The notes under the pieces are model-generated. The model saw only the letters and a list, made by a program, of their open reading frames with translations, was not told where the DNA came from and made no database searches. From NCBI GenBank assembly GCA_004151065.3, contig NWUY0300029313.1:45493-56666 (forward strand): a stretch of DNA of 11,174 nt, in the 5' to 3' direction. The position numbers and the translations under genes are program-made. Position 1 is the first letter of the stretch. Every line of letters starts with the position of its first letter. This DNA is from Larix sibirica. Its lineage: Eukaryota; Streptophyta; Pinopsida; Pinales; Pinaceae. Positions 1-8,267 of this stretch are shown here, one piece after another.

Positions 1-1062
1 CCATATAACTTGGCTAAAAGAGGGTAATCATAATGGTCCTATAATTAGACGAATTGTTTTTATCTTCGCTTTTAAAAATAGGAAGAATGAGGATTTGAGT
101 CCATGGTTTAGGCAATCTGTATTTGATTGCTATATTGAAGATCTCGTGGATGAGGATAGACCCACCGATTTTTAAGGTTCTTGCTTGGTATCCTTTGATG
201 TTCTTAGCTTTTCATTTTGCAAGCCGCTTAACACCAAACTCTATGTCTTCCAAAGAAAAAATTCTTCCTCTGTAAAAAAGGTTGAAATGTTATCCATGAT
301 ATTAGTGGATTCATAAATATTTTTAAGATAAGGATTCCAATCCCTCAATGGAATCATCATGTTATTTTCTTTAGTTTTATGACTTAAAATTTTCCTCCAG
401 AAATTCTTAATATCTAGCATAGAGAGGTGAAAAAACTTATCTTGCTTTCTATTTATATATTACCTTTTTCCCTTTTAATTAGGGCTTTGTACCTATATAA
501 CTTGTCGAATTTTAAGGACTTGTTAGAAGAATCCCTGATGTATTTTCTAGCATGCTTGCACTCTTCATCATACCAAGAATTGGATTCTTTATTTTCCTTT
601 TTTCACAACACCTCAATAGAGAACTTGTTAATGGAAGTAGAGAGGCTTGTGCTAAAATTATGATAGATGTCTTCATTATTGTCCTTATTTAATACTATAT
701 TGAATTCATTATAAATCCCAAAAAAGATAAGTTTTATTTTATTGAAGATCACATGCTTTTGGTTGGTAGAATTCTCTGTTGTGGGGTTTATATGCCTAAC
801 AAATTTTGAATCTAGGGTTAAAGGTCTATGGTCAGAGTCAGTCTTATGGTCATTTAAGATGTCAAAATTTAATCTATGACATTGTTGTCAATAAAATTCA
901 TTCAGTTGGATTTTGGTCACTTCAAAAGACCACGTGCAAATGACTAAATCTTGAGAATTGCAAAGCTTGATCATCTTAGTACCAAACAAATTCTCAGCAC
1001 AGTCAAGGTTTCTTTTGTATCTATTAGCTAAATCAAGGTCCTCATCTAGCCAAGGTATTTTG
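1..1062 (-). mobile_element. LINE-A: truncated non-LTR retrotransposon fragment
   Basis: Read on the - strand, this stretch gives a discontinuous but coherent translation of a plant LINE ORF2: the C-terminal part of an APE-type endonuclease, a linker, then the first RT blocks. Recognisable similarity starts near 1062 (PWLDEDLDLANRYKRN) and runs to position 1, so the element continues beyond the left edge. The N-terminal endonuclease half is absent both in the next 250 bp and after 7.7 kb, so I infer 5' truncation, which is common for LINEs. The family differs from the neighbouring LINE-B: its endonuclease has SDHRPL where LINE-B has a SNHWPI version. I see no target-site duplication at its right end. 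Family assignment is from memory of gymnosperm LINE proteins. Confidence 0.88.
1..1062 (-). pseudogene. LINE-A ORF2 remnant (endonuclease C-term to RT N-term)
   Basis: Domains in - strand order: endonuclease C-terminal half (about 1062-800) with an intact SDHRP motif at 822-836; a linker (about 800-260) containing SWYDEECKHARKYIRDSSN and related Lys-rich runs; then the RT entry region (about 255-20) with SLEDIEFGVKRLAK, a stop, GYQARTLKIGG, LPKPWTQ and FKSEDKNNSSNYRTIMI. The last is the usual first RT block (xPxxKxxxxxxxxNYRxI). The reading frame changes near 255-265, and stops interrupt it, for example TGA directly after the RLAK segment and TAG after the NYRTIMI segment. The catalytic RT aspartates would lie beyond the window. 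This was an enzyme for target-primed reverse transcription and is now non-functional. The 78-codon open frame at 427-663 on the + strand is antisense to it and is not a gene. Confidence 0.87.
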
Positions 1063-1309
1063 TATGAAAAGTGTACAATTTAAATATTGTTTCATATGTT
1101 AAAGTGGATATTTACATTGTAAAAATCTAAAATTGGATTTTTTTTATTTTTTCATAAATTAAGAAAACACTCATATACACAAAAAAATCATATAAATGTT
1201 TTTTTCATAAATATTAAAACATTTATGATTAAATAATTATATTATAATGGTAAATCAACATAATATCATTTTTATAATCAATCATCATGATCGTACTCTC
1301 TACATATTG
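1063..1309. other. AT-rich spacer between the two LINEs, with a small hairpin
   Basis: No gene is visible. The stretch is very A+T-rich with long T and A runs around 1138-1205. A perfect 8-bp inverted repeat, TCATAAAT/ATTTATGA, occupies 1205-1212 and 1221-1228 with an 8-nt loop. This spacer separates the poly(A) end of LINE-B from the truncated 5' end of LINE-A, so it presumably holds old host DNA plus one side of the LINE-B target site. I could not find a matching duplication on the far side of LINE-B. Confidence 0.6.
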
Positions 1310-1392
1310 TTTTTTTGCAAGCTAGAAAGAAGCTTTATATTGAACTAAAAAAGATGTATAAAATGGTACAAAGGGGTCCAAAGCTAGCTTGC
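1310..1392 (-). other. LINE-B 3' terminal stem-loop and poly(A) tail
   Basis: On the element strand the 3' end is GCAAGCTAG (1392-1384), a 58-nt loop, the exact complement CTAGCTTGC (1325-1317), and then seven A residues (1316-1310). The stem directly abuts the tail. A TATAAAG stretch near 1338-1332 may be a degenerate poly(A) signal. Stem-loops at the 3' end are known in stringent-type LINEs, where the RT recognises the RNA end. Whether this one had that role is inference. A GCTAGCTTG copy at 1408-1416 repeats part of the motif. Confidence 0.55.
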
Positions 1393-2377
1393 TCTCAAGG
1401 CAACTAGGCTAGCTTGGAAAAGAGACATGAGGTTGTGCCTCTTCCTATAACTAAGAATCCCAAGCACCACTAAAATAAATAAGATGATGATATTTATGGC
1501 CTACCCATAGGGAAACCAGGCTCATTTTTAGAAAACCGATTAAGGCTAAATATCCCTATCACTGTATAAATTTGTACATCTTTAGTAAAGTAAAAAATGA
1601 CTATAACTGCGAAACATGGGACTTGAAAATATAGAGTTGCAATGCCATGGTTGGGGATGATAACCATTTCTTGTGAATTTATACGAAGTAAATTTAAGTG
1701 TCCTTTAAATGTCTCACTAATTTCATATTTGTGTTCCTAAGAAATTGCTTGTGCTTTTTAAATGGTTTCAGTTTGTGGATAGTGTTGCCTTCAATGTCAT
1801 AGAATGATGCACAGAGATTGGTGTGAGTAATTTCCATAAACTTGAAGCCTTCCCCATCATATTTTTTTCCAACCCATCCATGTTTTTGTCATTGTCAATT
1901 CCTATCCATGATTTTGAACCTCCTCCGCTATTCGTATCGATTCCTCTACATGTTTGCATCGATATTGAATTGAATTGATGGGACTCTTAATGCGTTACAA
2001 GAAATCATGGTCGATGATGCACACGTTTACATGATATTGCAGAAAGCCAACCATATATTGTGATGTTAACAACAACCCCTTTGCAGTTATCGATATATCC
2101 ATGTACTTCTCGTGAATCATCATGATGACTAGAGCAGGGATTCTAGAAAATGTGCCAACCTGTCCATCCTCCGTCTCATATATTACTTCCATAGTTCCCA
2201 CCACCTATGCTGTATCATCATAGATACTTTGATTGTTTTCCCCATGTTCCTTGGTCTCCTACCCTACCTTACCCATCAACCATCTCATATTGGTAAGGAA
2301 GGTATTGTTGGAAAGGTTGAATAATCTAACCTCACAAGGCCATCCAGGGGTTGCTCCCAACTAGAATTGATTGACCC
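1310..2377 (-). other. LINE-B 3' region downstream of RNase H
   Basis: About 1.07 kb lies between the RNase H stop and the poly(A) tail. Its first half still reads protein-like in shifting frames: GSINSSWEQPLDGLV just after the stop, then an open 69-codon stretch at 1995-2204 (MEVIYETEDGQVGTFSRIPA and so on) and another open stretch at 1768-1959. I do not recognise a domain. These may be a decayed C-terminal extension of ORF2 or 3'-UTR. The last 200 nt contain no credible coding signal and end in an inverted repeat and a short A tail. The small open frames listed here are remnants, not host genes. Confidence 0.6.
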
Positions 2378-2797
2378 CTAAACTCTGTTGACGGCCTCAT
2401 TTTCCATATGATATGAAACTTTATTGGCCTCTCTTATAACATGCAATGGTATGATTGTAGGCATGTTAAGGATGGAGGAAACAAGAGGTTCTAGTCCCTC
2501 TTCCAAATGCCAATTATGAGATATCTTGCTAGGAGTGGAGCCATTTTGATAATGATTTGAGAGCCCCCTTCTACTACTAAGCTTGAGAATTATTAGGTGA
2601 ATGCGATTTGTAGGATAAATTTGAGGGAACATAGTTATGTTGTGTTGTTTGTTATCAACATCCATAAAACTTATGTAAACCCAAACAATTTTCCCTTTAT
2701 CATTCCTAACAACTACACCATACCTTGCTAGTCCAAGGTTTGCTTTAGATTCTCCATAAAATTGAGTTTTATAAAACCATGAGGAGGTAGAGACCAT
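2378..2797 (-). pseudogene. LINE-B RNase H domain, open for 139 codons but catalytically dead
   Basis: This is the longest open stretch in the element. From the first RNase H strand it reads FYGESKANLGLARYGVVVRN, DKGKIVWVYISFMD, ISHNWHLEEGLEPL, MPTIIPLHVIREANKVSYHM and ENEAVNRV, a typical plant LINE RNase H pattern. The Met at 2797 is not the real start. The upstream family sequence PPHGFIKLNF is in the next frame and meets this frame at about 2756, where the Asp codon of the FDG motif has apparently lost one base. The mid-domain EGDS motif reads EGGS at 2554-2571 in another frame, and the C-terminal VAD is VSY. All three Asp positions I can place are thus altered. The frame stops with TAG at 2378-2380. 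Confidence 0.88.
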
Positions 2798-3140
2798 TCA
2801 TTAGTACTTGTGGACCAAGGAGTTCTAGTTCGGGAACCATTCTTGTAGGGTGTCAGGTTGAAACACCATGCCTCCAAAATGATTCTTTCTTGGGTATCAT
2901 TTCAAGTCCTATTTAGTCCATGGAGTAATTTGAATGGTTTCTTTCATATCCTTCCTAATTTTGTCCCAAATCAATTGGTCAGACTACTATAAATCCTTAA
3001 AGATTAACCTATTACATTCTTTCCATGTTTCCCACATTCGAAACCCTGGAAAAATCTATCATATTCAATTTAAAACGGGACTAGAAAAAATTCCCTGTTG
3101 CTAAGTCTCTAGAGTTTATGTCATGGTGTCTCTATTCTGA

Positions 3141-3345
3141 TCAAATTGTCACTCCCCTATCGCAAAGGGAGGAGACAAATGGATTAGTTATTGAGTAGGT
3201 ACTCATAAGTTTCCATTTCCCATCTAGATAAAATTCATACTCAATACTGCTCAAAACATATGCGTAATAACTTTCCCAAGTTAGAATGTTTTGCCTTGCT
3301 ACTAACCATATGAATGTGGCCACTTTAGGAAAAAGCTTTAGAGTC
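3141..3345 (-). pseudogene. LINE-B zf-RVT-like segment
   Basis: The - strand reads LKLFPKVATFIWLVARQNIL, then TWESYYAYV. This is the block with a Phe/Trp-Pro-Lys-Val core that opens the zf-RVT region found between RT and RNase H in plant L1 ORF2 proteins. The following Cys/His positions of that domain are not recognisable: after TWESYYA the 60-codon open stretch carries text that does not match the family, which suggests a frameshift or local rearrangement. About 100 nt further on, WETWKECNRLIFKDL (about 3040-2995) restores the expected order before RNase H. Confidence 0.75.
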
Positions 3346-4129
3346 CAATTTTTCTCCCAAATTGGTTATTTAGGAAAATTGTGGTGTCCCACTACTATTG
3401 AATAATCCTATTTAAGATTGTATACTCCTTTTTCTCTGTAGCCCGATATTAATTTTTTGGACTGGATTTAATTTTTTTTCAATGTTTCACCAACCCTTCC
3501 CCCCAAAAATTTAAGTTTAAATGATTTGGGGGAGGATGCCACCTCTCCCTAGGAACCCACTCTCCAATCTGGGTCATTATTACTATGATCCAAATATTGA
3601 ATTATGTTTGTTCTATTTCCTTCCAACGCAATAGCTTTGAATTCCTAGAGGTCGGGATTATCCTTTAGACCTAACAGTTGTTTCCAAGACTCATCCCATA
3701 ACAACGTTGATCTCCCATCTCTGATTTACAAAAACTATGGTTCTATATCAAGGATTTATTATACCATGTGGTATTTAAAATCAGAGAGCATGACCTCTCA
3801 CCTTCCATTCTAACTAGATTGTGTTCCTCCGACCCCTGAGCATATTTTATTCTCCATAATCGACCCCAAATATCACTTCCACCGTGCAACACCAAGTCTT
3901 GGCTCCTAGAGAGAGGCTAAGAATATGTGGATTCTTGGTTCCTAAACCCCTAGTTAGCTTGGGTAAACAAACCTTATCCCAAGCTACTAAAGCCCATTTT
4001 TTAGAAGACTTATTTCATCCCCACATAAAATTCTTTTGAAGATTGTGGAATTCTTTGATAATATGCTTTGGAGTAGCTAGGATAGTTTGTGAAGCTGACT
4101 TAATAAGGGTTAGTTGCCCTATCAAATTT

Positions 4130-5300
4130 AATGCCATAAAATTCTAGATTAAGAGTTTCTTTTCCGTTTTGTAAAGCAACTCTTCCCAGGAGACATTTTG
4201 TAAGTCATTTTCCACTAAGGGGGGCCCTAAAAATTTGGATAGAAGGGAGCTCCATTGAAAAGCTAGGATCCTTGAAATATTCATCTAAATAGAAACATGA
4301 GTATCAAGAAATAAAAGTTGATATTTGTCATGGTTTATGGATGCACCTTAGGATTTCATGAATTCATCTAGTGTCCAATTAATCTCATGTGCGTCTGTAG
4401 CTATGGGGACTCCCAGGAGAAAAATTAATCTACAAACTGTATATGCAATGTTGTCAAGTCATCCTATGCAGCTTGAGGCCCTTGTTAATGCTATCAAGTA
4501 TTGATGTTGATAAACATCACCCACTACCTTCTGCCATAAGAATGAAAAGAAATGAGAGGGGGTACCTTTGTCAAATACCACTAGAAGGAGAGAATGTTGA
4601 AGAAGGTGGTCCATTAGCCAAGACTGAGAATAAGACAATGGAAATGAGTGACATAATCCAAGACCCAAGTTTGATTAAATCCAAAAGCTTACAAGGATAT
4701 GTCAAATGTATTTCCAATTTAACTTGTCAAATGCCTTATACATATCCAACTTGATCAACATTTTGAATTTCTTGGTAGTTTTGAGGGAATGAATTACTTC
4801 ATGTGACAGAATAATTCCATCTATAATATGCCTTCATTCATTGTAGCATGTTTGTTCTTGTGAGGTAAGATGGGGCACCCGTGGTCTGAGACAGTTTTCT
4901 ATCACCTTCGTTATGATTTTATATATTAAATTGCATAAAGAGATCAACCTAAAATTACTAGGATTTGAAGATTTCTCCTCTTTAGGGATTAGGGTAAAGA
5001 AGGTAGAATTTAAAGCTAGAAAAAATACTGAAATTCTTCAAGATTCCTCTATTAACTCCCACACATGCTACTTGACTACCACACACCACTAATGGCAAAA
5101 ATATGATGTGAACCAATATGTACTAGGTGATTTTCCCTAACTTCCTGCTCTACCTCTTCCATGGTGATCCATCTCAGTAGAATTTTAGTTTGCTCCCCTG
5201 TGACTAGCCAACGAATATATTGAGTAATATTTTGAATTGCTTCATGGAGATCCAATTTGAGCTCATAAAGCAATGCGTGATAGAAGGAGACCAACTCTTA
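4130..5300 (-). pseudogene. LINE-B reverse transcriptase domain, inactivated
   Basis: An open segment at 5076-5294 (LVSFYHALLYELKLDLHEAI, then ITMEEVEQEVRENH) is the linker leading into the RT. The fingers follow as YKIITKVIENCLRPRVPHL and SQEQTCYNEG (about 4925-4825). Motif A is intact at 4726-4749, LDMYKAFD, followed by KLNWKY, so the first catalytic Asp remains. The catalytic F/Y-V-D-D box at 4428-4439 reads QFVD followed directly by TAA (4425-4427): the second Asp codon is a stop. Further on, GPPLVENDLQNVSWEELLYK (about 4225-4170) matches the usual region after the catalytic box. Frameshifts occur between these blocks. The open frame of 103 codons on the + strand at 4443-4754 is antisense to motif A and is not a gene. 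Confidence 0.88.
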
Positions 5301-5746
5301 TTCTATATCTGCATGAAAAGTGAAGTTGTTACCTTGACAATCCTGGAGAGAGGTTATCTTATTAGTATGCCTACGTTGGATCATAGAGTTATGAGAGAAA
5401 TAAAAATTTATTTCTCCTTCCCAAAACCACTAAATTTGTGATTTTTGATGCCATAAGATCATCTCTTACTAGTATTTGGTCTCCAACTATTCTAGGGTGA
5501 GTTGTTCTTCCTACTCTAGAAATTTTGATCTTCCATTGCCGAGAATATATTGTTGTATATGGGCCATTTTATCCTCTAATTCATGTTTGACCTTAAAAAT
5601 TTCCCCAATACAATCTAGTTCCACCATGTTAGTCACTGTTTTAGGTTCTTGAGTCGTTGTTGAAAATGATACATTAGAGCTCCCATGTTTACGAATGCTT
5701 CATTCTACTAGTTGGCTATATTTTTCTTGAAAATTAGGATGATGAA

Positions 5747-6495
5747 CTAGAACTTGTCATACCTGAAGCATTTCATATTTGGTTTTATTTGAATTTCTAA
5801 GATGAAACTAATGGGCCAATGGTTAGAGTTGTTGCATGGAAGAATGGTGGATTCAATACTTGGGACAGAGGTCATACGAGATTTTGAAATTAAAAAACGA
5901 TCCAATCTACTAGTAATTTGATGTTGCCTTCCTCTTTTTTTATTCCAAGTATGGACTCCATTCATTGTTTCTATGTCAATCAAATTAAGACTCCTTATGA
6001 TTTCCTTGAAGGTCTCAATATTAACTTCTAATCTTCATGATCGCCCTCTGTTTCCCTCCAAGGAGGTGATGATTTTAAATCCTCCCAAACTATCTGATGT
6101 CCATTGCTAATCACTACTTCTAGGGCTTGCACATTGTGTAGAAATTGAAATTTGTCCATGAGCAGGTGGGGACCATAAACATTAGTGATTAACCCAGTTT
6201 TTGAAGTTCATGTTAAATAAAACTAGGTTGCGAGTGATATGGGTGTGGCTAAGTAGTCCTCCATTATAATCTCGTTCGGATTCCATAAAATTGCCAGACC
6301 TCCAACTAAACCTTGGGCATCTGTGGCTATAGATTTACTTCCCCTCCAACATTTAGAACCTAGAAAATTTATCATTTCACTACTACATTAGTTTCTTGTA
6401 TCATTAAAATTGAAGGTTGTTTAGACATAATCTTATTTTGTAAGAATCTATGCTTACTCTTACCATTCAAATCCCACATGTTCCATAGAGTACTT
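5747..6495 (-). pseudogene. LINE-B apurinic-like endonuclease domain, inactivated
   Basis: The N-terminal signature LWNMWDLNGKSKHRF lies at about 6490-6445, where family members usually have a W-N-x-R-G-L pattern. The QET motif survives as QETN at 6387-6398. A mid-domain run includes GLVGGLAILWNPNEIIMEDY (about 6330-6265). The usual GDFN metal-binding region is unrecognisable: at about 6100-6060 the frame reads VWEDLKSSPPW and is then frameshifted. The C-terminal part stays open over 78 codons (5747-5983), with GVHTWNKKRGRQHQITSRLD and then SNHWPI in place of SDHWPI, so the catalytic Asp of the terminal block has become Asn. The class is secure from several ordered motifs. Loss of activity is inferred from the substitutions plus stops. 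Confidence 0.87.
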
Positions 6496-6771
6496 TCATT
6501 ATAAACTTGGTGGTTGGGAAAGGGGGTATGAATTTGGCTTTACTACATTATGTCCTAAATTGACTAGCATGTCACTGATTTCGTTGAGAAACTTTCTATC
6601 ACTTTTGCATCATCTTTTTTTTTCCTGGATGGACTTCTTTTGGTCTTTAAGTGTGGTTGTCCTGACTACTAGAGATGCAGTCGATCTGTGGCCACATATT
6701 CCTTGTTATTTTCTTGATTTACTATTTTTGAGATCTATTTGAAGATGTTCAATATAATCTCTTTGAATTCA

Positions 6772-7745
6772 TTAGATATATTTTCTATCACAAGTTTCCA
6801 CTATATCCTTCAGAACTAATCCCTCAAGATCCATTTCTTCTCCATTCACTGATTCATTTTCTACCTCTTCTTCCATAATCATGACTAAATCCTCTCGTTT
6901 CTTTTTCTTCAAAGTTGCCTTAGTTTTGCACTTCTTGATTTCTTCTAGATCAACTTCAAGAGTTTGAGCGTTGCCATTTTCTTTATCCTTAGATTGAGCC
7001 TCCTTTGAAGTATTTCCTATCCCAAATACAATAGGCTAGCTTAGTGTAGAGAAGTTGTTGTTTATTGTGTTTCCTTTTCAGGGTTCTTAATTACCCTGTT
7101 TCTTTGCCAATATCATCTTACTAACTATCGTGACAAAGCATCCAGGATCCTTCTCTTCCGGGGTTTTCTTTGGCTTGGTCTGAATATTCAGGGGAAAATC
7201 CCTAAATAAATGTCCATGTTCATGGCATTTTCGACACCGAAATGGGATATGTTCATACTCCAAAGTTTGAACCCAATCCGAATCTTGATAGCTAAGGAAA
7301 ATAGATTCTAGGATGGTTACTGAAACATTTATATAAACACATATCAGGCTAGCATAAGATGTATATCTTTCCTATTTTTTTGCCTCTAAAATTTTGACAA
7401 GTGTTCCTAGTGTATTAGATGAGGTCCACCACCTGAATGTTGAATCAACACATAGATCCTTGAAATAAACCTCCCTTTTCATAATAGCCAAATCCATAAA
7501 CCAGAGCCTAAATAAACCCACCTTCGTTGCACTGAGTAAGACTCAATTCTATTAAACTCCGCCTCCACTCAAATACAGTTTGATGGCTAAGTACAAAGGG
7601 GTTTCCATGATTTGATGTCCCAAGTCTCTTGCATTAAAACCAAGAACCACTTGCATGATGTTTAAGTGGCTAATTGACCTCAGACTCTTAATGACGATGT
7701 TCATGGGAGGTATAAGCACAATCCCCAATAATTTTTTAACAGTAA
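6772..7745 (-). pseudogene. LINE-B ORF1 remnant (DUF4283 / zinc-knuckle nucleic-acid-binding protein)
   Basis: ORF1 of plant L1 elements encodes an RNA-binding Gag-like protein that packages the element's RNA. Here a weak DUF4283-like stretch (about 7745-7330, frameshifted) includes SNTLGTLVKILEAKK, then a stop. It is followed by a clearer run VYINVSVTILESIFLSYQDS (about 7340-7280), DWVQTLEYEHIPF, and the zinc knuckle CRKCHEHGHLFRDF at 7195-7236. The knuckle fits CX2CX4HX4C except that the final Cys is Phe, so zinc binding would be lost. After a stop near 7090, a further open run of about 87 codons (about 7035-6775) is rich in Lys and Glu, with ATLKKKKRED and EEEVENESVNGEE, and ends at a TAA at 6772-6774. 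This resembles the charged ORF1 tail. ORF2 similarity begins about 280 nt further on. Confidence 0.82.
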
Positions 7746-8097
7746 TGGTTATAAATTTGTAATAAATTTTTTATAGCTGAGTAATACGAAAGTAAGAGTT
7801 GGTATGGGTGTGATCACTAGATCTTCCAAAATACAAAAAGATGCCATAGCTATTCTAGTGTCCGTTTTAGAGAAGACTAAAAGACTACTACATGTATAAA
7901 CATGGTAAAAGATGCCTAATACAAAAAGTGCTTTACATATCATGCTAGAATATTGTGAAAGAAGTGTTGGCTCAAGGCTTCTCCTGGTTCTCCATTGTCT
8001 TGATTTAATCACGGATTCTCAAGTTCCATGCCTTCAAGCATTTTTGAAACTCTTTCCTCTTCTTTGGTAGTGGTCAGAGTAAAACCTAATGATGGAT
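7746..8097. other. Gene-free stretch beyond the LINE-B 5' end
   Basis: No recognisable gene. An 87-codon - strand open frame at 7749-8012 is rich in hydrophobic residues and has no domain I know, so I treat it as chance. The region may include the decayed 5' UTR or ORF1 start of LINE-B, since no sharp 5' junction or target-site copy can be seen here. Confidence 0.45.
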
Positions 8098-8215
8098 GAT
8101 GATTTGAAGCTATTGAGTAAGTGCCTTGATGATTTGAAGCTATTGAGTAAGTGCCTTTAATGATACCATTAATTGTGATTTTAAAAGTCTTACACTCTAC
8201 CTCCATAACTTGCAT
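8009..8215 (-). other. Coding-like open stretch of 68 codons, origin unknown
   Basis: I do not recognise this. The - strand reads MQVMEVECKTFKITINGIIK at its start and ends in TTTKEEERVSKMLEGMELEN plus Pro before a TGA stop. The charged, amphipathic composition looks more like real protein than the other small frames in this AT-rich region. It contains a perfect 30-bp tandem duplication that adds GTYSIASNHQ in frame. It sits about 270 bp upstream (on the - strand) of the first ORF1 similarity of LINE-B, in the same orientation, so it could be a diverged ORF1 N-terminus, a captured exon fragment or chance. There is no splice or promoter evidence. Confidence 0.25.
8098..8157. repeat. Perfect 30-bp tandem duplication
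   Basis: Two identical 30-bp units, 8098-8127 and 8128-8157, each starting GATGATTTGAAGCTATTGAG. The perfect identity suggests a recent event. The period is a multiple of three, so the - strand frame stays open through both copies. Confidence 0.97.
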
Positions 8216-8267
8216 TTTTCTCCTCTATTACAAATCAATATTTTTCTCCTCTATTACAAATCAATAT
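8214..8267. repeat. 26-bp tandem duplication
   Basis: Two identical 26-bp units at 8214-8239 and 8240-8265, starting ATTTTTCTCCTCTATTACAA, plus two bases of a third. It lies only 56 bp from the 30-bp duplication, and the two units are unrelated in sequence. Confidence 0.96.

Larger units (their letters stand above)
2378..6495 (-). pseudogene. LINE-B ORF2 remnant (endonuclease-RT-RNase H polyprotein)
   Basis: ORF2 would have nicked the target, copied the element RNA from the nick and degraded RNA in the hybrid. The decayed reading spans about 4.1 kb (about 1370 codon equivalents), normal for a plant L1 ORF2. Order on the - strand: APE endonuclease (about 6495-5747), linker, RT (about 5300-4130), post-RT region with a DKVCLPK motif near 3970, zf-RVT (about 3345-3141), WETWKECNRLIFKDL near 3040-2995, and RNase H (about 2797-2378). 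The longest surviving open segments are 139, 78 and 72 codons. A TAG stop at 2378-2380 ends the RNase H frame. Protein-like text continues in shifted frames to about 1990, so the ancestral C-terminus may lie further downstream. The gene is dead. Confidence 0.9.
1310..7745 (-). mobile_element. LINE-B: near full-length, decayed L1-type plant LINE
   Basis: About 6.4 kb on the - strand has the complete order of a plant L1-type LINE: ORF1 (DUF4283-like region, CCHC knuckle, Lys/Glu-rich tail), ORF2 (APE endonuclease, RT, zf-RVT, RNase H), a long 3' region and a poly(A) tail (T run at 1310-1316 on +). The length suits a full-length plant L1. All coding segments are broken by stops and frameshifts, and the catalytic motifs are mutated, so it is an old dead copy. 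The 3' end at 1310 is sharp. The 5' end is uncertain: ORF1 similarity fades near 7745, and a coding-like stretch at 8009-8215 on the same strand could be a diverged ORF1 start or something unrelated. No target-site duplication was found by eye. Confidence 0.9.

Noticed and set aside
427-663. 78-codon + strand open frame
   Set aside because: It is antisense to the LINE-A ORF2 linker, whose - strand translation matches a known retroelement pattern. The + product has no motif.
4459-4668. 69-codon - strand open frame inside the RT region
   Set aside because: It falls inside the RT region but shows none of the RT motifs, which are read in other frames here. It is a by-product of frameshift decay.
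4443-4754. 103-codon + strand open frame
   Set aside because: It lies antisense to LINE-B RT motif A and the catalytic box, so the - strand reading explains the sequence.
5220-5441. 73-codon + strand open frame
   Set aside because: Antisense to the LINE-B segment between the endonuclease and the RT, with no recognisable domain.
6560-6742. 60-codon hydrophobic + strand open frame
   Set aside because: Antisense to the ORF1-ORF2 junction of LINE-B. The hydrophobicity follows from A/G-rich coding on the other strand.
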